NCBI GenBank assembly: GCA_031969915.1 | Contig: DALYJJ010000052.1 | Location: 1 to 36,925, forward strand | DNA length: 36,925 bases | Source: DALYJJ01 sp031969915 | Lineage (GTDB): Bacteria > Acidobacteriota > Terriglobia > Bryobacterales > Bryobacteraceae | Direction: 5' to 3' | Part shown: positions 8,177 through 16,769 of the stretch, one piece after another | Layout of the letters: each line of letters starts with the position of its first letter | How positions within the stretch are numbered: position 1 is the stretch's first letter | Translations under genes and position numbers: made by a program | The notes under the pieces: generated by a model | Seen by the model: only the letters and a program-made list of their open reading frames with translations | Told to the model about the DNA's origin: nothing | The model's database searches: none

Positions 8177-10312
8177 ATGCGCCGACTCCTGTTCCTCTTC
8201 ACCGCGGCGGCCCTGGCGCTCTCCGCGCAGACCGCGCCGGCGGCCGCCAGCAAGCCTGCGGCACAGGCCAAGCCGGCCGCCCGTTCCGCCGCCGCGCCGG
8301 CCTATCAGAACTTGAAGTACCCGCCGTTGAAGCCGGTGACGATCCCCACCATCGAGACCTTCACGCTCGCCAACGGCATGCGGGTTTATCTGCTCGAGAA
8401 CCACGCCCTGCCCCTGGTCAGCGGCTTCGCGCTGGTCCGCACGGGCAACCTGTTCGATCCGCCGGATAAGATCGGCCTCGCCGGGATGACCGGCAGCGTG
8501 ATGCGCACCGGCGGTACGCGGTCAAAGACCGGCGAGCAGATCAACGAAGACCTGGAGAACATCGCGGCCAGCGTCGAGGCGGGCATCGGGGAAACCAGCG
8601 GAAGCGTTTCGTTCAACACTCTGAAGGAGCACACCGGGAAGGTCCTGGCCGTGTTCAAGGACGTCATGACCCAGCCGGAGTTCCGGCAGGACAAAGTCGA
8701 CCTGCTCAAGCAGCAGACGCGCGGCGGCATCTCGCGCCGGAATGACGACCCGGATGGGATCGCTGACCGCGAGTTCTCCGAGCGCGTCTACGGCCGCAAC
8801 AATCCCTACGGCTGGCGGCAGGAGTATGAGCACGTCGACCGCATCACGCGCGACGACCTGCTGGCCTTTCACCGCCGGTACTTCTTCCCGGCGAACGTGA
8901 TGCTCGCCGTCCAGGGCGATTTCGAAACCGCAACCATGCGCGCGGAGATCGAGAAGCTATTCGCCGATTGGACCGTGACGCAGGCCGCCGTGCCGCAGTT
9001 CCCGAAGCTCGCCGCCGGCCCGGCGCCGGGCGTGTTCGTGGCGGACAAGGAAGACGTCACCCAGACCTTCTTCAAGCTCGGCCACCTGGGCGGCACACTC
9101 AAGGACAAGGACTACCCGGCGCTGCAGGTGATGGGCGACATTCTGGGCGGAGGGTTCGCGAGCCGGCTCTTCAAGAAGGTCCGTACGGAACTCGGTTACG
9201 CCTACTCGGTGGGCGCCTCCTGGGGAGCGAACTACAATCATCCGGGCACGTTCACCATCGGCGGCAGCACCAAGTCCGCCTCCACCGCGGACACGCTGTC
9301 CACCATCCGCGAGGAGATCGACCGGCTGCGCATTCTCCCGGTGTCGGATGAGGAACTCCGCACCGCGAAGGACACCATCCTGAACAGCTTCGTGTTCAAC
9401 TTCGATAACCCGGCCAAGACCCTGAACCGGATGGTCACCTACGACTATCACGGCTATCCGAAGGACTTCATCTTCCAATACCAGAAGGCCATTGAGGCGG
9501 TGACCAAGGCGGACGTGCAGCGCGTGGCCAAGGATCATCTGAGGCCGGAGGCGCTCACTATCGTCGCGGTGGGAAAAGCGGCGGACTTCGGAAAGCCGCT
9601 CACCGGCCTCGGCATGCCCGTGAGCAAGGTGGACCTCGCCATCCCGGACCCCAAGCGGGAACAGGCCAAGCAGGACGCCGGCAGCCTCGCGGCGGGCAGG
9701 AAACTGCTCGCGCGCGTGCAGCAAGCGGTGGGAGGCGCGGAGAAGATCCTGGCCGTGAACGATGCGGTCTCCACCGGCGATTCGACGATCAACGCGGGCG
9801 CCGCGCCGATGAAGGTAGGGCAGCGCCTGCTGTGGGTGCGGCCGTCGTCCTTCCGCCAGGAGCAGACCCTGCCCTTCGGCAAGATCGTGGTCTTCTCCGA
9901 CGGCAAGACCGGCTGGCTGCAAACGCCCCAAGGCAACCAGGCAATGCCGCCGCCCGTCATAGCTCAAGTGAAGAGTGAGTTGCTGCGGTTTCCGTTCCTG
10001 CTCTGGCTGAGCGATCGCGATGAGGAGCGGACGGTCAACGCCGTCGGCCCGGAGACGGTCGAGATCTCGGACAAGGCCGGTAACTCCGTCCGCCTCACGA
10101 TCGGCGAGGCGGGGCTGCCGGCGAAGTCGCTGTACCGCATGGGGCCGGAGGAGATGGAGGAGACCTACGGCGATTGGAAAGAGGTGGCCGGCGTGAAGCT
10201 GCCCCATAAGACCACGGTCCTGCGGGGCGGCAAGCCCGCCGCCGAACTGGTGATCCAGGAATGGAAGTTGAATACCGGCGCCACCGCCGAGGAGGCCGCA
10301 AAGAAGCCGTGA
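8177..10312 (+). CDS. M16 family non-catalytic partner with LolA-like C-terminal domain
   Basis: 711 residues. A signal peptide is followed by an Ala/Pro/Lys linker (about 18-45). Residues 55-490 are two M16 halves, but where the catalytic subunit has HMFEH this one has GMTGS (103-107), so all zinc ligands are gone. M16B complexes typically pair a zinc subunit with such a partner supplying a substrate-binding site. Residues about 500-711 are extra for M16: GAEKILAVNDAVSTGDSTI, a strand pair around WVRPSSFRQEQTLPFGKIVV, and AGVKLPHKTTVLRGGK are LolA-like half-barrel features. The ATG begins 1 nt after the previous stop. Its stop overlaps the next GTG start, so three or four genes form an operon. 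Confidence 0.85.
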   Translation: MRRLLFLFTAAALALSAQTAPAAASKPAAQAKPAARSAAAPAYQNLKYPPLKPVTIPTIETFTLANGMRVYLLENHALPLVSGFALVRTGNLFDPPDKIGLAGMTGSVMRTGGTRSKTGEQINEDLENIAASVEAGIGETSGSVSFNTLKEHTGKVLAVFKDVMTQPEFRQDKVDLLKQQTRGGISRRNDDPDGIADREFSERVYGRNNPYGWRQEYEHVDRITRDDLLAFHRRYFFPANVMLAVQGDFETATMRAEIEKLFADWTVTQAAVPQFPKLAAGPAPGVFVADKEDVTQTFFKLGHLGGTLKDKDYPALQVMGDILGGGFASRLFKKVRTELGYAYSVGASWGANYNHPGTFTIGGSTKSASTADTLSTIREEIDRLRILPVSDEELRTAKDTILNSFVFNFDNPAKTLNRMVTYDYHGYPKDFIFQYQKAIEAVTKADVQRVAKDHLRPEALTIVAVGKAADFGKPLTGLGMPVSKVDLAIPDPKREQAKQDAGSLAAGRKLLARVQQAVGGAEKILAVNDAVSTGDSTINAGAAPMKVGQRLLWVRPSSFRQEQTLPFGKIVVFSDGKTGWLQTPQGNQAMPPPVIAQVKSELLRFPFLLWLSDRDEERTVNAVGPETVEISDKAGNSVRLTIGEAGLPAKSLYRMGPEEMEETYGDWKEVAGVKLPHKTTVLRGGKPAAELVIQEWKLNTGATAEEAAKKP

Positions 10313-11109
10313 ACGCCGTCGTCGCCGCACTCCTCGCCGCCAGCCTGGCGGCCGCGCAAACCACCTTCGAAGTCCGCGGCCGCAAGGTGGCGGACGAGGC
10401 GATCGAAGCCCTCGGCGGCGCGGCGTTCCAGCAGATGACCGACCGCACCGAGTTCGGCCGCGTCTACTCCTTCGACTTCGCCCAGCGCCTCTCGGGCCTC
10501 GGCCGGGCTCACATCTATACCCGCTACCTCACCCGGCCCAGCCCGCCCGTGGCCGGTTTCTTCGGCCTGCGGGAGCGCACCGCCTACGGCAAGGACCAGG
10601 ATTGGTGGGTCATCTTCAACGAGCAGAATGAAGGCTGGGAAGTCACCTACCGCGGCGCCCAGCCGCTCGCCGCCGAGCAACTGGGCCGCTGGCGCGATTC
10701 CTCCATCCGCAACGTGTTCTACATCCTGCACTCGCGGCTCGACGAGCCCGGGATGATCATCGAGTCGCGCGGCGCCGACGTGGTCGACAACGTCCCGGTG
10801 GAAACCGTGGACTTCACCGACCGCGAGAACCGCGTGACGCGCGTCTACTTCACCCGCTCCACCAAGCTGCCCCTGAAGCAGGTCTTCGAGCGGCGCGACA
10901 AGATCGGCCTCCGCACAGAGGAGACGCTGCTGTTTTCGAAGTACCGCGACGCCGGCAGCGGCGTGCAATGGCCGTTCGTCATCCGCCGCGACCGCGACGG
11001 CAGAAAGGTCTTCGAGATCTACTCGGAAAAGGTCGAGATCAACACCGGGCTCACCGACGATCTCTTCATGCTCCCGGTCAGCATGAAGCTGTTGCCCCCG
11101 AAGAAATGA
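10309..11109 (+). CDS. Secreted LolA-like protein of unknown function
   Basis: 266 residues from the GTG at 10309, which overlaps the preceding TGA (GTGA). The start gives a clean signal peptide (NAVVAALLAASLAAAQ). A longer frame from 10261 would place 16 basic residues before it. The mature part begins VRGRKVADEAIEALGGAAFQQM, like the first helix of LolA/outer-membrane lipoprotein-sorting proteins. It continues with alternating beta strands (RVYSFDF, WWVIFNEQNEGWEVTY) and ends EVEINTGLTDDLF-type, as in LolA-like families. I infer a periplasmic half-barrel that may hold a hydrophobic ligand or the M16 substrate. It shares its fold type with the tail of the previous protein and the N-terminus of the thioredoxin fusion. 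Confidence 0.7.
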   Translation: MNAVVAALLAASLAAAQTTFEVRGRKVADEAIEALGGAAFQQMTDRTEFGRVYSFDFAQRLSGLGRAHIYTRYLTRPSPPVAGFFGLRERTAYGKDQDWWVIFNEQNEGWEVTYRGAQPLAAEQLGRWRDSSIRNVFYILHSRLDEPGMIIESRGADVVDNVPVETVDFTDRENRVTRVYFTRSTKLPLKQVFERRDKIGLRTEETLLFSKYRDAGSGVQWPFVIRRDRDGRKVFEIYSEKVEINTGLTDDLFMLPVSMKLLPPKK

Positions 11110-11483
11110 GTGCGGGCGGCGGCGTGGACAAGGTGAACCTCAAGGAGAAACTGGCGCTCTTCGGCGAACACTGGTCGCCCCGGATTGTCGCTGAGTTGAA
11201 CGGCCAACACGTGAAGCTGGTGAAGTTCCAGGGCGAGTTCGTGTGGCACTCACATGCGGCCGAGGACGAGCTGTTCCTGGTTCTCGAGGGAGACTTCGAG
11301 ATGCACTTCCGCGACCGCGTGGTGCCGCTGGCGGAAGGCGAGTTCCTGGTGGTCCCGCGCGGGGTGGAGCACCGCCCCGTGGCCGCGCGCGAGGTTTCCG
11401 TGCTCCTGTTCGAACCGGCCGGAACGCTGAACACCGGCGACGCGGGCGAGTCGCCCCTCACCACTCCCGCCCGCTGGCTGTAG
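11106..11483 (+). CDS. Small cupin-domain protein
   Basis: 125 residues from the ATG at 11106, overlapping the previous TGA (ATGA). Single conserved beta-barrel cupin: motif 1 is WHSHAAEDELFLVLEG, with metal ligands H48, H50 and E55, and motif 2 is EFLVVPRGVEHRP with H89. This subgroup resembles mannose-6-phosphate isomerase-like small cupins, most of unknown function; a metal (Mn, Fe or Zn) is likely. There is no signal peptide, so it is cytoplasmic, unlike the three upstream gene products with which it is apparently cotranscribed. Confidence 0.88.
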   Translation: MSAGGGVDKVNLKEKLALFGEHWSPRIVAELNGQHVKLVKFQGEFVWHSHAAEDELFLVLEGDFEMHFRDRVVPLAEGEFLVVPRGVEHRPVAAREVSVLLFEPAGTLNTGDAGESPLTTPARWL

Positions 11484-11504
11484 CGCCATCGCTCCCTCTC
11501 GACG

Positions 11505-11530
11505 TTGAGGAACTTTTACGAATTCCTCAA
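11505..11530. promoter_or_regulatory. Perfect 8-bp inverted repeat between cupin and zinc-ribbon genes
   Basis: TTGAGGAA (11505-11512) pairs with TTCCTCAA (11523-11530) around a 10-nt loop. It lies 21 nt after the cupin stop and 48 nt before the next ATG. No T-run follows, so it is not a clear intrinsic terminator; it could be an operator or a weak terminator. Confidence 0.4.
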
Positions 11531-11578
11531 ATCCTTTCCTCTACCTTCTGCGTCTGTAGCTGTGAAAGGAGGGGTTCG

Positions 11579-11776
11579 ATGCAATTCATAAGCAAGCCGC
11601 AGGCGCCCAGGACGGAGGCCAAGGGCTTCGTTCACTGCCCGATGTGCACGCATACGGTGGAAGGCCAGGTCGTCGTCGTGGGCCGCAACGCGTATGTGAA
11701 GCCTGGCCAGAAGTGCCCGCGTTGTTCGTCCACGCTGGATGCCGGCTACGTACTGCGCCTCGAGCGGGCGGCCTGA
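11579..11776 (+). CDS. Small zinc-ribbon protein
   Basis: 65 residues. The start is fixed by an excellent Shine-Dalgarno, AAAGGAGG at 11565-11572, 6 nt before the ATG at 11579; it is the strongest in the window. Two cysteine pairs, HCPMC (about 19-23) and KCPRC (about 43-47), form a four-Cys zinc ribbon around a short Val-rich beta hairpin. I do not recognise a named family. The strong ribosome-binding site suggests high expression. It is followed by another small four-Cys protein on the same strand, and both have CxxC pairs of the kind used in nucleic-acid or protein contacts. No function is assigned. Confidence 0.72.
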   Translation: MQFISKPQAPRTEAKGFVHCPMCTHTVEGQVVVVGRNAYVKPGQKCPRCSSTLDAGYVLRLERAA

Positions 11777-11924
11777 GAAGTCGCCCGCCCCGCCCGGAAT
11801 TTTCGGAATCCTCCCCCCACTCCGTAACATCCGAAATCCCACCATCGCCAGAATCAGTACAGAAAATCCATTGCATCTGGATGTGGTGTCTGTTCTACTA
11901 CTAGTGGGACGCCAAAAAAAGTCA

Positions 11925-12164
11925 ATGAAGCGAAAGAAGCCGGTTACTCCTGAATTCGTTCCTGAGACCGTCGTCCCGAGCGAACTGCTCGAGCAGGCGA
12001 AGAAATCCCTGGAATCCGACAAGATGCCCCGCCGCCCTGTGAAATGTATTGTTTGCAGCTCCGACGTGGCGCCAAACTCGGCCGAGAATCTGTGCTGGGT
12101 CTGCCGCCGGCTGAAGATCAGCGCCTGGCGCGATTCTGACCCGCAGATGACCGCGCAGGAATAG
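11925..12164 (+). CDS. Small zinc-finger-like protein
   Basis: 79 residues from the ATG at 11925. The N-terminus is basic (MKRKKP), then a predicted helix (SELLEQAKKSLES), then two cysteine pairs, KCIVC and CWVCRR, that can hold one zinc. The same frame is open further upstream to 11739, but that part overlaps the previous gene and looks like shadow sequence. A GTG at 11886 is another possible start, giving 13 more residues (VSVLLLVGRQKKS). I do not recognise the family. Its stop lies 5 nt from the stop of the convergent OCD-family gene, leaving no room for a terminator. Confidence 0.6.
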   Translation: MKRKKPVTPEFVPETVVPSELLEQAKKSLESDKMPRRPVKCIVCSSDVAPNSAENLCWVCRRLKISAWRDSDPQMTAQE

Positions 12165-12169
12165 CGGAT

Positions 12170-13111
12170 CTAAGAGTATAGAATCGGAAGGTCGATTCCC
12201 GCCTCACGCCGCAGAGCGTTTTCGTAGACACAAGCCGCCGCCGCTACGTCTTCCACGCCCAGTCCCACGGACTTGAAGATCGTCACGCCGCCGCCCCGCG
12301 CCCACCCGTTGACCAGCCCTTCGAGCGGCACCACGCGCGCCCACTCCTCGCCGTTCAACGCCAGCAGAAGATCCCCCGCTTCCAGTCGCGCCTGTTCAAC
12401 CGAATCCACCACCAGGGCCGAAGCGCGGCGCACCAGGTCTTCGGGCAGCTCGCGCCGCGCCGCTTGATTCGAGCCCACCGCGTTGACGTGGGTCCCTTCC
12501 CCGATCCACTCCCCCGCGAGCACCGGCTCGCGCGAATAGGTCGCGGTCGCCACCACCTGCGCCCCGTCGAGCGCCGCCTCCGCCGAGCTAGCGGCGATCA
12601 CCGGCCGGCCCAGCTTCTCCTCCATCGTTCGGGCGAACGACTCCCGCTTGGCGGGCGTCCGGCTCCACACCCTCACCTCGCGAATCGGCCGCACCGCGCA
12701 CACCGCTTCCACCTGGCTGCGCGCCTGAAACCCGCTCCCGATCACGGCCATCACCGAGGCGTCCGCCGCCGCCATCAAATCGGTGGCCAGGCCGCTGGCC
12801 GCGCCCGTCCGGATCTGGCCCAGGTGATCGGCCTCGAACAGCGCCAGCGGCCGCGCCGTCTCCGCCTCATAGAGCAAGAAGAGAAAATGGGCGCCGTGGC
12901 GCGGATGGGTGGAGTAGAACTTGGTCCCGAAGTATCCGCGATACGCGCCCGCCATCTGGTGGAGCACGGAGCCGGAACGCAGGCTCAAGCGCCGCCGGGG
13001 CTGGCTTTCCGCCACGCCGGCCGCGAGCGCGCCGAACACGGAGCGCATCGCCGCGATGCACTCCGTCATCGGGAGCAGTTCCTGCACTTCGGCTTCGGTG
13101 AGAAAGAGCAC
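12170..13111 (-). CDS. Ornithine cyclodeaminase/mu-crystallin family protein
   Basis: 313 residues, a full-length member of the OCD/mu-crystallin NAD(P)-dependent family. It shows K64 in GTKFYSTHP (substrate lysine), R101 in QIRTGAASGLAT (carboxylate-binding Arg), the dinucleotide loop GSGFQA at 125-130, and HVNAVGSNQ with a conserved Asp in ALVVDS. The family includes ornithine cyclodeaminase, archaeal alanine dehydrogenase, and pyrroline-2-carboxylate or ketimine reductases, so the reaction cannot be read from sequence. It starts 3 nt after the aceE stop and is clearly cotranscribed with pyruvate dehydrogenase E1. An alanine/pyruvate role would fit the neighbour, but that is inference. Confidence 0.85.
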   Translation of the reverse strand: MLFLTEAEVQELLPMTECIAAMRSVFGALAAGVAESQPRRRLSLRSGSVLHQMAGAYRGYFGTKFYSTHPRHGAHFLFLLYEAETARPLALFEADHLGQIRTGAASGLATDLMAAADASVMAVIGSGFQARSQVEAVCAVRPIREVRVWSRTPAKRESFARTMEEKLGRPVIAASSAEAALDGAQVVATATYSREPVLAGEWIGEGTHVNAVGSNQAARRELPEDLVRRASALVVDSVEQARLEAGDLLLALNGEEWARVVPLEGLVNGWARGGGVTIFKSVGLGVEDVAAAACVYENALRREAGIDLPILYS

Positions 13112-13114
13112 GCT

Positions 13115-15787
13115 TCAGTTCTGCGGAGCGAACTTCTTCTCGGGATCGAGACCCAGTTCGGCAATCGCCGCCGCCGCTTTGGCAGGGTCGAACTGGCCCC
13201 ACTTCGCCAGCGCGGCAAGCGCTGCCGATGCGATGGACTCGGCGTCCACCTCGAACCAGCGGCGCAGATGCTGCCGGCTTTCGCTGCGGCCGAACCCGTC
13301 CGTGCCCAGCGCGAACAGCCGGCCCGGCAACCAGGGCGAAAGCTGGTCGAACACCACGCGCATGTAATCGCTCGAAGCCACAATCGGGCCTTCCGTGCCC
13401 GCCAGCGCCTGGTGCAGATACGGAACCTGCGGCGGCGCCGTCGGGTGCAGACGGTTCCAGCGGTCGCACTTCACCGCGTCGCGCCGTAGCTCGTTGTAGC
13501 TGGTGACGCTCCACACGGCGGCCGCCACCTGGTACTTCTCAGCCAGCAGCCGCTGCGCCCGCAGCGCTTCATTCAACATCGGTCCGGCGCCGAACAACTG
13601 CACCTTCGCCGGCCCGAGCTCCGAAGCCCGCTGCAGGTACAGACCGCGCAGAATCCCCTCTTCCACACCCTCCGGCATCGGCGGCTGCGGGTAGTTTTCG
13701 TTCTCCACCGTGATGTAGTAGAAAACGTCTTCGCCCTGTTCGTACATCCGGCGGATGCCGTCCCGCACAATCACCGCCACTTCATAGGCGAAGGCCGGAT
13801 CGTAGGAAATGCAGTTCGGAACGGTGCTCGCGATCACCTGGCTATGCCCGTCCTGGTGCTGCAATCCTTCGCCGTTCAGCGTCGTGCGGCCCGCCGTGCC
13901 TCCCACCAGGAAACCCTTGCCGCGGGAATCGCCGAACGCCCAGATCAGGTCGCCGATGCGCTGAAAGCCGAACATCGAGTAGTAGATGAAGAACGGCAGC
14001 ATGGGCACGCCGTAGTTGGCGTAGGAGGTGCCCGCGGCCGTTAGGCTGGCCATCGAACCCGCCTCCGTGATGCCCTCTTCGAGGATCTGCCCGTCCTTGG
14101 CTTCCTTGTAGTAGAGGAAGTTGTCGGAGTCCACCGGCTTGTAGAGCTGGCCCTGGCTCGCGTAAATGCCGTGCTGGCGGAACATGCTCTCCATGCCGAA
14201 CGTGCGCGCCTCATCCGGAATGATGGGCACGATGTACTTGCCGATTTCCTTGTCCTTCAGCAGCGTGCGCAACACGGCTACGAACGCCATGGTGGTGGAC
14301 ACGGCCCGTCCCTGCGAGCCCTCAATCGAGTCTTTGAACTGATCGAGCGGCGGCGTGACGAAATGGAACTTCTTCACCTTCCGCTCGGGCAGGAAGCCCC
14401 CCAGCGCACGGCGCCGCTCCAGCAGGTACCGGATTTCCGGGCTGTCGTCCGCCGGACGGTAGAACGAGATGGTGTGCACCGCTTCATCCGGGATCGGAAT
14501 CTCGAACCGCCGCCGGAAATACTCCATCTCGGCTTCGTTCAGCTTCTTTTGTTGGTGCGTGACGTTGCGGCCCTCGCCCGCTTCGCCCAGGCCGTAGCCC
14601 TTCACCGTCTTGGCGAGAATCACGGTCGGGCTGCCGCGGTGTTCCACCGCGCGCTGGTAGGCGTTGTAGACCTTGTTCGGGTCGTGCCCGCCCCGGCGCA
14701 GCCGGCCCACCTCTTCGTCGCTCATGTGCTCCACCAGCTTCAACAGCTCGGGGTACTTGCCGAAGAAATTGTTGCGCACGTACGCCCCGCCGCGCGCCTT
14801 GAAGGCCTGGTATTCGCCGTCCACGCACTCCGACATCCGCTTGGCCAGCAACCCGGTATGATCCCGCGCCAGCAACTGGTCCCAATCGTCGCCCCACAGG
14901 CACTTGATCACGTTCCAGCCCGCGCCCCGGAAGGCGGCTTCCAGTTCCTGAATGATGCTGCCGTTGCCGCGCACCGGTCCGTCCAGCCGCTGCAGGTTGC
15001 AGTTCACCACCCAGATCAGGTTGTCCAGGTGCTCGCGCGAAGCCAGCGTCAACGCCCCCAGCGATTCCGGCTCGTCCGACTCGCCGTCCCCCACAAACGT
15101 CCACACCTTGCGCGGCGTTTGCGGAATGATCCCACGGTTCTCCAGGTACCGCATGAACCGCGCCTGGTAAATCGAGTTGATCGGACCGAGTCCCATCGAG
15201 ACCGTCGGGAACTGCCAGAAGTCCGGCATGAGCCACGGGTGAGGATACGAGGACAGGCCCGGCTGGTCGCGCAGTTCGTGCCGGAAGTTCTCCAGGTGCT
15301 TCTCGTTCAAGCGCCCTTCCAGGAAGGCGCGCGCGTAAATGCCCGGCGACGCGTGTCCCTGGAAGTAAATGAAGTCGCCCGGCTGATCCCCGTAGCTGCC
15401 CCGGAAGAAGTGATTGAATCCCACTTCGGTGAGGGTCGCCAGTGAGGCGAACGTGGAAATGTGCCCGCCGATCCCCTCGTCGTACTTGTTGGCCCGCACC
15501 ACCATGGCCATCGCGTTCCAGCGAATCAGCCCCTTGATGCGCCGTTCGATCTCGCGGTCGCCCGGATACGGCGACTCCTCGTCCACCGGAATGGTGTTCA
15601 GGTACGGCGTATTCAGCTTCAGGTGCGAGGTCACGCCGTAGTTGGCGGCGCGGTCCAGCAACCGGCCCAGCAGGAACGTGGCGCGGTCCGGACCAACCTC
15701 ATCGATCACCTGGTCGAGGGCTTCCAGCCACTCCGTGGTCTCTTGAGGATTCCGATCCTCAGGGGGTTCGACTTTTGTTTTGAGCAT
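13115..15787 (-). CDS. aceE: Pyruvate dehydrogenase E1 component, homodimeric type
   Basis: 890 residues, close to the 887 of the E. coli enzyme. It decarboxylates pyruvate using thiamine diphosphate and passes the acetyl group to the E2 lipoyl domain. The TPP/Mg motif is GDGESDEPES (from 233) through VNCNLQRLDGP (261-271). Catalytic histidines appear in GGHIST (H109) and FQGHASPGIYARA (H145). The N-terminal TTEWLEALDQVIDEVG helix contacts E2. The ATG at 15787 gives the expected N-terminus; a weak -35/-10 pair may lie in the 79 nt upstream. No aceF or lpd is next to it here. It leads a two-gene operon with the OCD-family enzyme. Confidence 0.97.
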   Translation of the reverse strand: MLKTKVEPPEDRNPQETTEWLEALDQVIDEVGPDRATFLLGRLLDRAANYGVTSHLKLNTPYLNTIPVDEESPYPGDREIERRIKGLIRWNAMAMVVRANKYDEGIGGHISTFASLATLTEVGFNHFFRGSYGDQPGDFIYFQGHASPGIYARAFLEGRLNEKHLENFRHELRDQPGLSSYPHPWLMPDFWQFPTVSMGLGPINSIYQARFMRYLENRGIIPQTPRKVWTFVGDGESDEPESLGALTLASREHLDNLIWVVNCNLQRLDGPVRGNGSIIQELEAAFRGAGWNVIKCLWGDDWDQLLARDHTGLLAKRMSECVDGEYQAFKARGGAYVRNNFFGKYPELLKLVEHMSDEEVGRLRRGGHDPNKVYNAYQRAVEHRGSPTVILAKTVKGYGLGEAGEGRNVTHQQKKLNEAEMEYFRRRFEIPIPDEAVHTISFYRPADDSPEIRYLLERRRALGGFLPERKVKKFHFVTPPLDQFKDSIEGSQGRAVSTTMAFVAVLRTLLKDKEIGKYIVPIIPDEARTFGMESMFRQHGIYASQGQLYKPVDSDNFLYYKEAKDGQILEEGITEAGSMASLTAAGTSYANYGVPMLPFFIYYSMFGFQRIGDLIWAFGDSRGKGFLVGGTAGRTTLNGEGLQHQDGHSQVIASTVPNCISYDPAFAYEVAVIVRDGIRRMYEQGEDVFYYITVENENYPQPPMPEGVEEGILRGLYLQRASELGPAKVQLFGAGPMLNEALRAQRLLAEKYQVAAAVWSVTSYNELRRDAVKCDRWNRLHPTAPPQVPYLHQALAGTEGPIVASSDYMRVVFDQLSPWLPGRLFALGTDGFGRSESRQHLRRWFEVDAESIASAALAALAKWGQFDPAKAAAAIAELGLDPEKKFAPQN

Positions 15788-15866
15788 TCGGATCCAATGT
15801 CCAGTGGTCTAATTCAACAATAGCGTCGATTTATAGATGCCTGCAAGGCGGGGAAAGACTCCTGTA

Positions 15867-16769
15867 TTACCCCAGCAGATCCATCAGGTTAGCCCCAAGG
15901 ATGAAGCGGGCTTCATCCGGGCCCGCCCCGGCCTCCTGCAGCGCCCCCACTTGCTGGTCGAACACGGGCCGGTTCCAGCCCCGAGGGAAGAACGAGGAGT
16001 CGGTTCCAAACAGCAACCGGCGGGCCCCGGCCACCTCCAGCTCCGCGCGGAACACACCGGCCAGCGTCAGCCCGGGGTGATACCGGATCCACTGGTTGCT
16101 GCTCGAGGTGTCCAGCATCACGTTGGGACAGAGGTCGCAAACCATCAGCGCCTCCCGCAGGTAGCCCGCCCCGAAGTGCGGGATCACAAAACGAAGATCC
16201 GGGTAGCGGAGCGCGATGGCGTGCAGATCGGCGGGGTTCGAAAACTGGAGGTCGAAGGGGCTCTTGAGGCCCAGTTTCTTGCGGACGCCGACGCTCAGCA
16301 CGCCGCAATGGACGAAGATCACCGTGCCGGGCGGGACCGCGCCGAGGATCGTGTCCACCTCCGCCGACTGGATCGAGTACGCCTGCATCGCCGGGAAAAA
16401 GCAAATGCCGCGCAGGCCCGCGCCCAGCGCCTTCTCGACGCGCGCCACCGCGTCCGGCGCCAGCGGGTTCACCATAAAGTAACCGGCGAAACGGCCGGGC
16501 ACGGCGGCCAGGGCCGCGGCGACCGAGTCCTCGTCACCCGGCAGGCTGGCGATCAGCGATGCGGCCTCCACGCCGTGCCGGTCGAGCTCGCCCGCCCAGC
16601 GCGCCGCCAGGGCCTCCGCCGTGTCCGGAATCTCCCACCCGAGCACCGGCCCGAGGTCCTTCGCCTGCGCCGCGGGAGTCCGCTGGGCGGCCAGCATGCC
16701 AAAGAAGCGCGGAGAGAAAAAATGGACGTGGGCGTCGCGAACGGCGATCTCGCCCCAGGGTGTGTGCAT
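15867..16769 (-). CDS. Amidohydrolase family 2 (ACMSD-like) metal-dependent hydrolase
   Basis: A 300-residue TIM-barrel amidohydrolase. Metal-site residues are visible: H14 and H16 in RDAHVHFF, H154 in IFVHCG, H198 in VIPHFGAGY and D257 in FGTDSSFF. The amidohydrolase-2 group hydrolyses or decarboxylates small carboxylic and aromatic substrates; which one acts here is not evident. It has no signal peptide. Its ATG directly follows the stop of the response regulator with no gap, so its expression is tied to the two-component system. The stop is 79 nt before the aceE start. Confidence 0.85.
   Translation of the reverse strand: MHTPWGEIAVRDAHVHFFSPRFFGMLAAQRTPAAQAKDLGPVLGWEIPDTAEALAARWAGELDRHGVEAASLIASLPGDEDSVAAALAAVPGRFAGYFMVNPLAPDAVARVEKALGAGLRGICFFPAMQAYSIQSAEVDTILGAVPPGTVIFVHCGVLSVGVRKKLGLKSPFDLQFSNPADLHAIALRYPDLRFVIPHFGAGYLREALMVCDLCPNVMLDTSSSNQWIRYHPGLTLAGVFRAELEVAGARRLLFGTDSSFFPRGWNRPVFDQQVGALQEAGAGPDEARFILGANLMDLLG

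Noticed and set aside
6571..8271. 566-codon open frame on the minus strand opposite the first M16 gene
   Set aside because: It is rich in Arg, His, Gly and Val, has no family motifs, and lies exactly over a conserved peptidase gene; long antisense frames are common in GC-rich DNA.
14171..15445. 424-codon plus-strand frame opposite aceE
   Set aside because: Shadow of a highly conserved gene; His/Arg/Val-rich composition without a domain.
15788..15866. Possible PdhR-like operator upstream of aceE
   Set aside because: Only a half-site-like GGTC is present, with no palindrome of the known form.
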